A stretch of DNA of 7,055 nt from Anaerolineaceae bacterium (GTDB lineage Bacteria; Chloroflexota; Anaerolineae; Anaerolineales; Anaerolineaceae): the NCBI GenBank assembly GCA_030620065.1, contig JAUXFJ010000081.1, positions 1 to 7,055 of the forward strand. The letters are read 5' to 3'. This document shows positions 6,329-7,055 of the stretch, piece after piece. The first letter of the stretch is position 1. Every line of letters begins with the position of its first letter. Both the position numbers and the translations under genes were made by a program. Under the pieces are notes generated by a model that saw only the letters and a list, made by a program, of their open reading frames with translations, ran no database searches and was not told the origin of the DNA.

Positions 6329-6382
6329 TCAGTTCGCCTGGATACGCTTCGCTCAACACCCATGCGTTGGGGATACGACTGA
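6329..6382. other. Inverted-repeat element between thrS leader and divergent gene
   Basis: The stretch 6281-6505 holds no gene I can support. Within it, read on the minus strand, TCAGTCG (6382-6376) pairs with CGAACTGA (6336-6329) with one bulged A. Inside, CAACGC (6369-6364) pairs with GTGTTG (6359-6354) around an ATGG loop. A seven-base direct repeat CGTATCC lies at 6377-6371 and 6346-6340. There is no U-tract on either strand. It could be a fold in a long thrS leader made from the distal promoter, or a protein site between divergent genes. Confidence 0.3.
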
Positions 6383-6439
6383 TACATATAAAGTTTCTGC
6401 TGGCATCCATCGCTGAGGTTCATGTCTCGTTATTCTTGT

Positions 6440-6468
6440 GTTATAAATATTCAAAGACCACATTTCAA
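6440..6468 (-). promoter_or_regulatory. Distal promoter candidate for thrS
   Basis: On the minus strand TTGAAA (6468-6463) and TATAAC (6445-6440) are separated by exactly 17 bases. Transcription would start near 6433, adding about 170 bases before the T-box. It competes with, or adds to, the proximal candidate at 6315-6287. Confidence 0.4.
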
Positions 6469-6505
6469 TCCGTATTCAAATAAACAAAAGGATTTCAAGC
6501 TTATT

Positions 6506-7055
6506 ATGGATAAAAGCAGATCAAGTTTATTACAAATCATCCTCTTAATGGTTATAGCCATTGCCCTGGTAGCTTCTGTCATATACCTGGTTGTTTATCT
6601 CAAAGGCCAGATCAACAACACGCTCTCCCCCATCCAGCAAACCAATAACGCGATCAGTACACAGATTGCAAGCCTGCTTCACCCCACCCCGACGATCATC
6701 CCCGACCCGGTCACGATTATCCGCCAGGTGCAATCTCTGGCAAGGCTCGAAACCATCCAGTACACGGTCGAGAAGGTCATTACCGCCGAGGTCAACCAGG
6801 GCGTGTTCGGTCCCCTGTTTGGCGATAAGCTGCTGTTTGTTGCGCACGGCATGGTGATCGCCGGGATTGACATGAACAAGATCGAGACCCAGGACCTGTG
6901 GCTGGAAGATGGCGTTTTGAACGTGCGCCTGCCCGAGGCGGAGGTCTTCATGGCAACGCTGGATAACGACCAATCCTATGTCTATGACCGCACCACCGGC
7001 GTATTTACCAAGGGCGACCCGCAGCTCGAGACAGCCGCCCGTCAGGCTGCCGAGC
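6506..7055 (+). CDS. Membrane-anchored DUF4230 family protein, 3'-partial
   Basis: The frame opens at ATG 6506 and runs through the right edge without a stop, giving 183 residues so far. Residues 8-32 form one strong transmembrane segment after a short MDKSRSS head. A polar stretch (about 33-66, QINNTLSPIQQTNNAIST) follows, then the domain: LARLETIQYTVEKVITAE (78-95), GDKLLFVAHGMVIAGIDMNKI (106-126), then LEDGVLNVRLPEAEVF (133-148) and YVYDRTTGVFTKGD (158-171). This pattern matches DUF4230 proteins as I know them; their function is unknown. The domain probably lies outside the cytoplasmic membrane. AAAAGGA (6486-6492) is 13 bases from the ATG, a poor spacing, but the next in-frame ATG (6548) would delete part of the membrane anchor. 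The gene is divergent from thrS and not clearly related to it. Confidence 0.8.
   Translation, partial: MDKSRSSLLQIILLMVIAIALVASVIYLVVYLKGQINNTLSPIQQTNNAISTQIASLLHPTPTIIPDPVTIIRQVQSLARLETIQYTVEKVITAEVNQGVFGPLFGDKLLFVAHGMVIAGIDMNKIETQDLWLEDGVLNVRLPEAEVFMATLDNDQSYVYDRTTGVFTKGDPQLETAARQAAE

Noticed and set aside
6235..6423. A 62-codon minus-strand frame upstream of the T-box, considered as a leader peptide for thrS.
   Set aside because: No threonine-rich run and no clear Shine-Dalgarno; it runs into Stem I of the T-box, which already explains the control.
6419..6447. A possible plus-strand promoter (TTCATG, 17 bases, TATAAA) for the DUF4230 gene.
   Set aside because: The -35 matches only three of six bases, and the AT-rich -10 overlaps the minus-strand promoter candidate; too weak to list.
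6545..6973. A 142-codon minus-strand frame at the right edge.
   Set aside because: It is antisense to the DUF4230 frame, which has a membrane segment and conserved blocks; the minus product looks like low-complexity shadow translation.

Overview
The window looks like ordinary chromosomal DNA of a bacterium. The protein styles point to Chloroflexota, probably an Anaerolineae-like lineage: a basic MARKKRKxKYKxKTHK start on ribosomal protein L35, an IF3 beginning SSKNRYRVNEGIR, a threonyl-tRNA synthetase without a TGS domain, and an Agl23-like membrane protein fused to NHL repeats. This placement rests on remembered family resemblance, not a search.

Layout. Bases 1-2570 (+) hold the 3' part of a large membrane protein: an Agl23-type (TIGR03663-like) GT-C glycosyltransferase-related C-terminal half followed by a six-blade NHL propeller. 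Its gene is open at the left edge. It meets the next operon tail to tail, with one intrinsic terminator for each direction in 2640-2710. From 6468 down to 2735, all on the minus strand, lies the conserved translation cluster thrS-infC-rpmI-rplT (threonyl-tRNA synthetase, initiation factor IF3, ribosomal proteins L35 and L20). At the right edge a divergent plus-strand gene starts at 6506 and runs off the window; it encodes a membrane-anchored DUF4230-type protein of unknown function.

Regulation is the richest part of the window. thrS is preceded by a threonine T-box riboswitch with a readable ACC specifier, a UGGA tRNA-acceptor bulge and a U-tract terminator, plus two candidate promoters. infC has no ATG, GTG or TTG at a position giving a full-length IF3. 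The only start that fits the family and sits behind a good Shine-Dalgarno is ATA at 4041, the kind of rare start codon linked to IF3 autocontrol. infC-rpmI-rplT has its own promoter behind thrS, and each spacer of the operon can fold: two hairpins before infC, two mutually exclusive hairpins before rpmI, and a long irregular stem ending just before the rplT Shine-Dalgarno that may be an L20 operator.

I see no mobile element, CRISPR array, tRNA or rRNA gene. I see no evidence of a wholly new system. The observations most worth checking are the infC ATA start, the operon spacer structures and the Agl23-NHL fusion.
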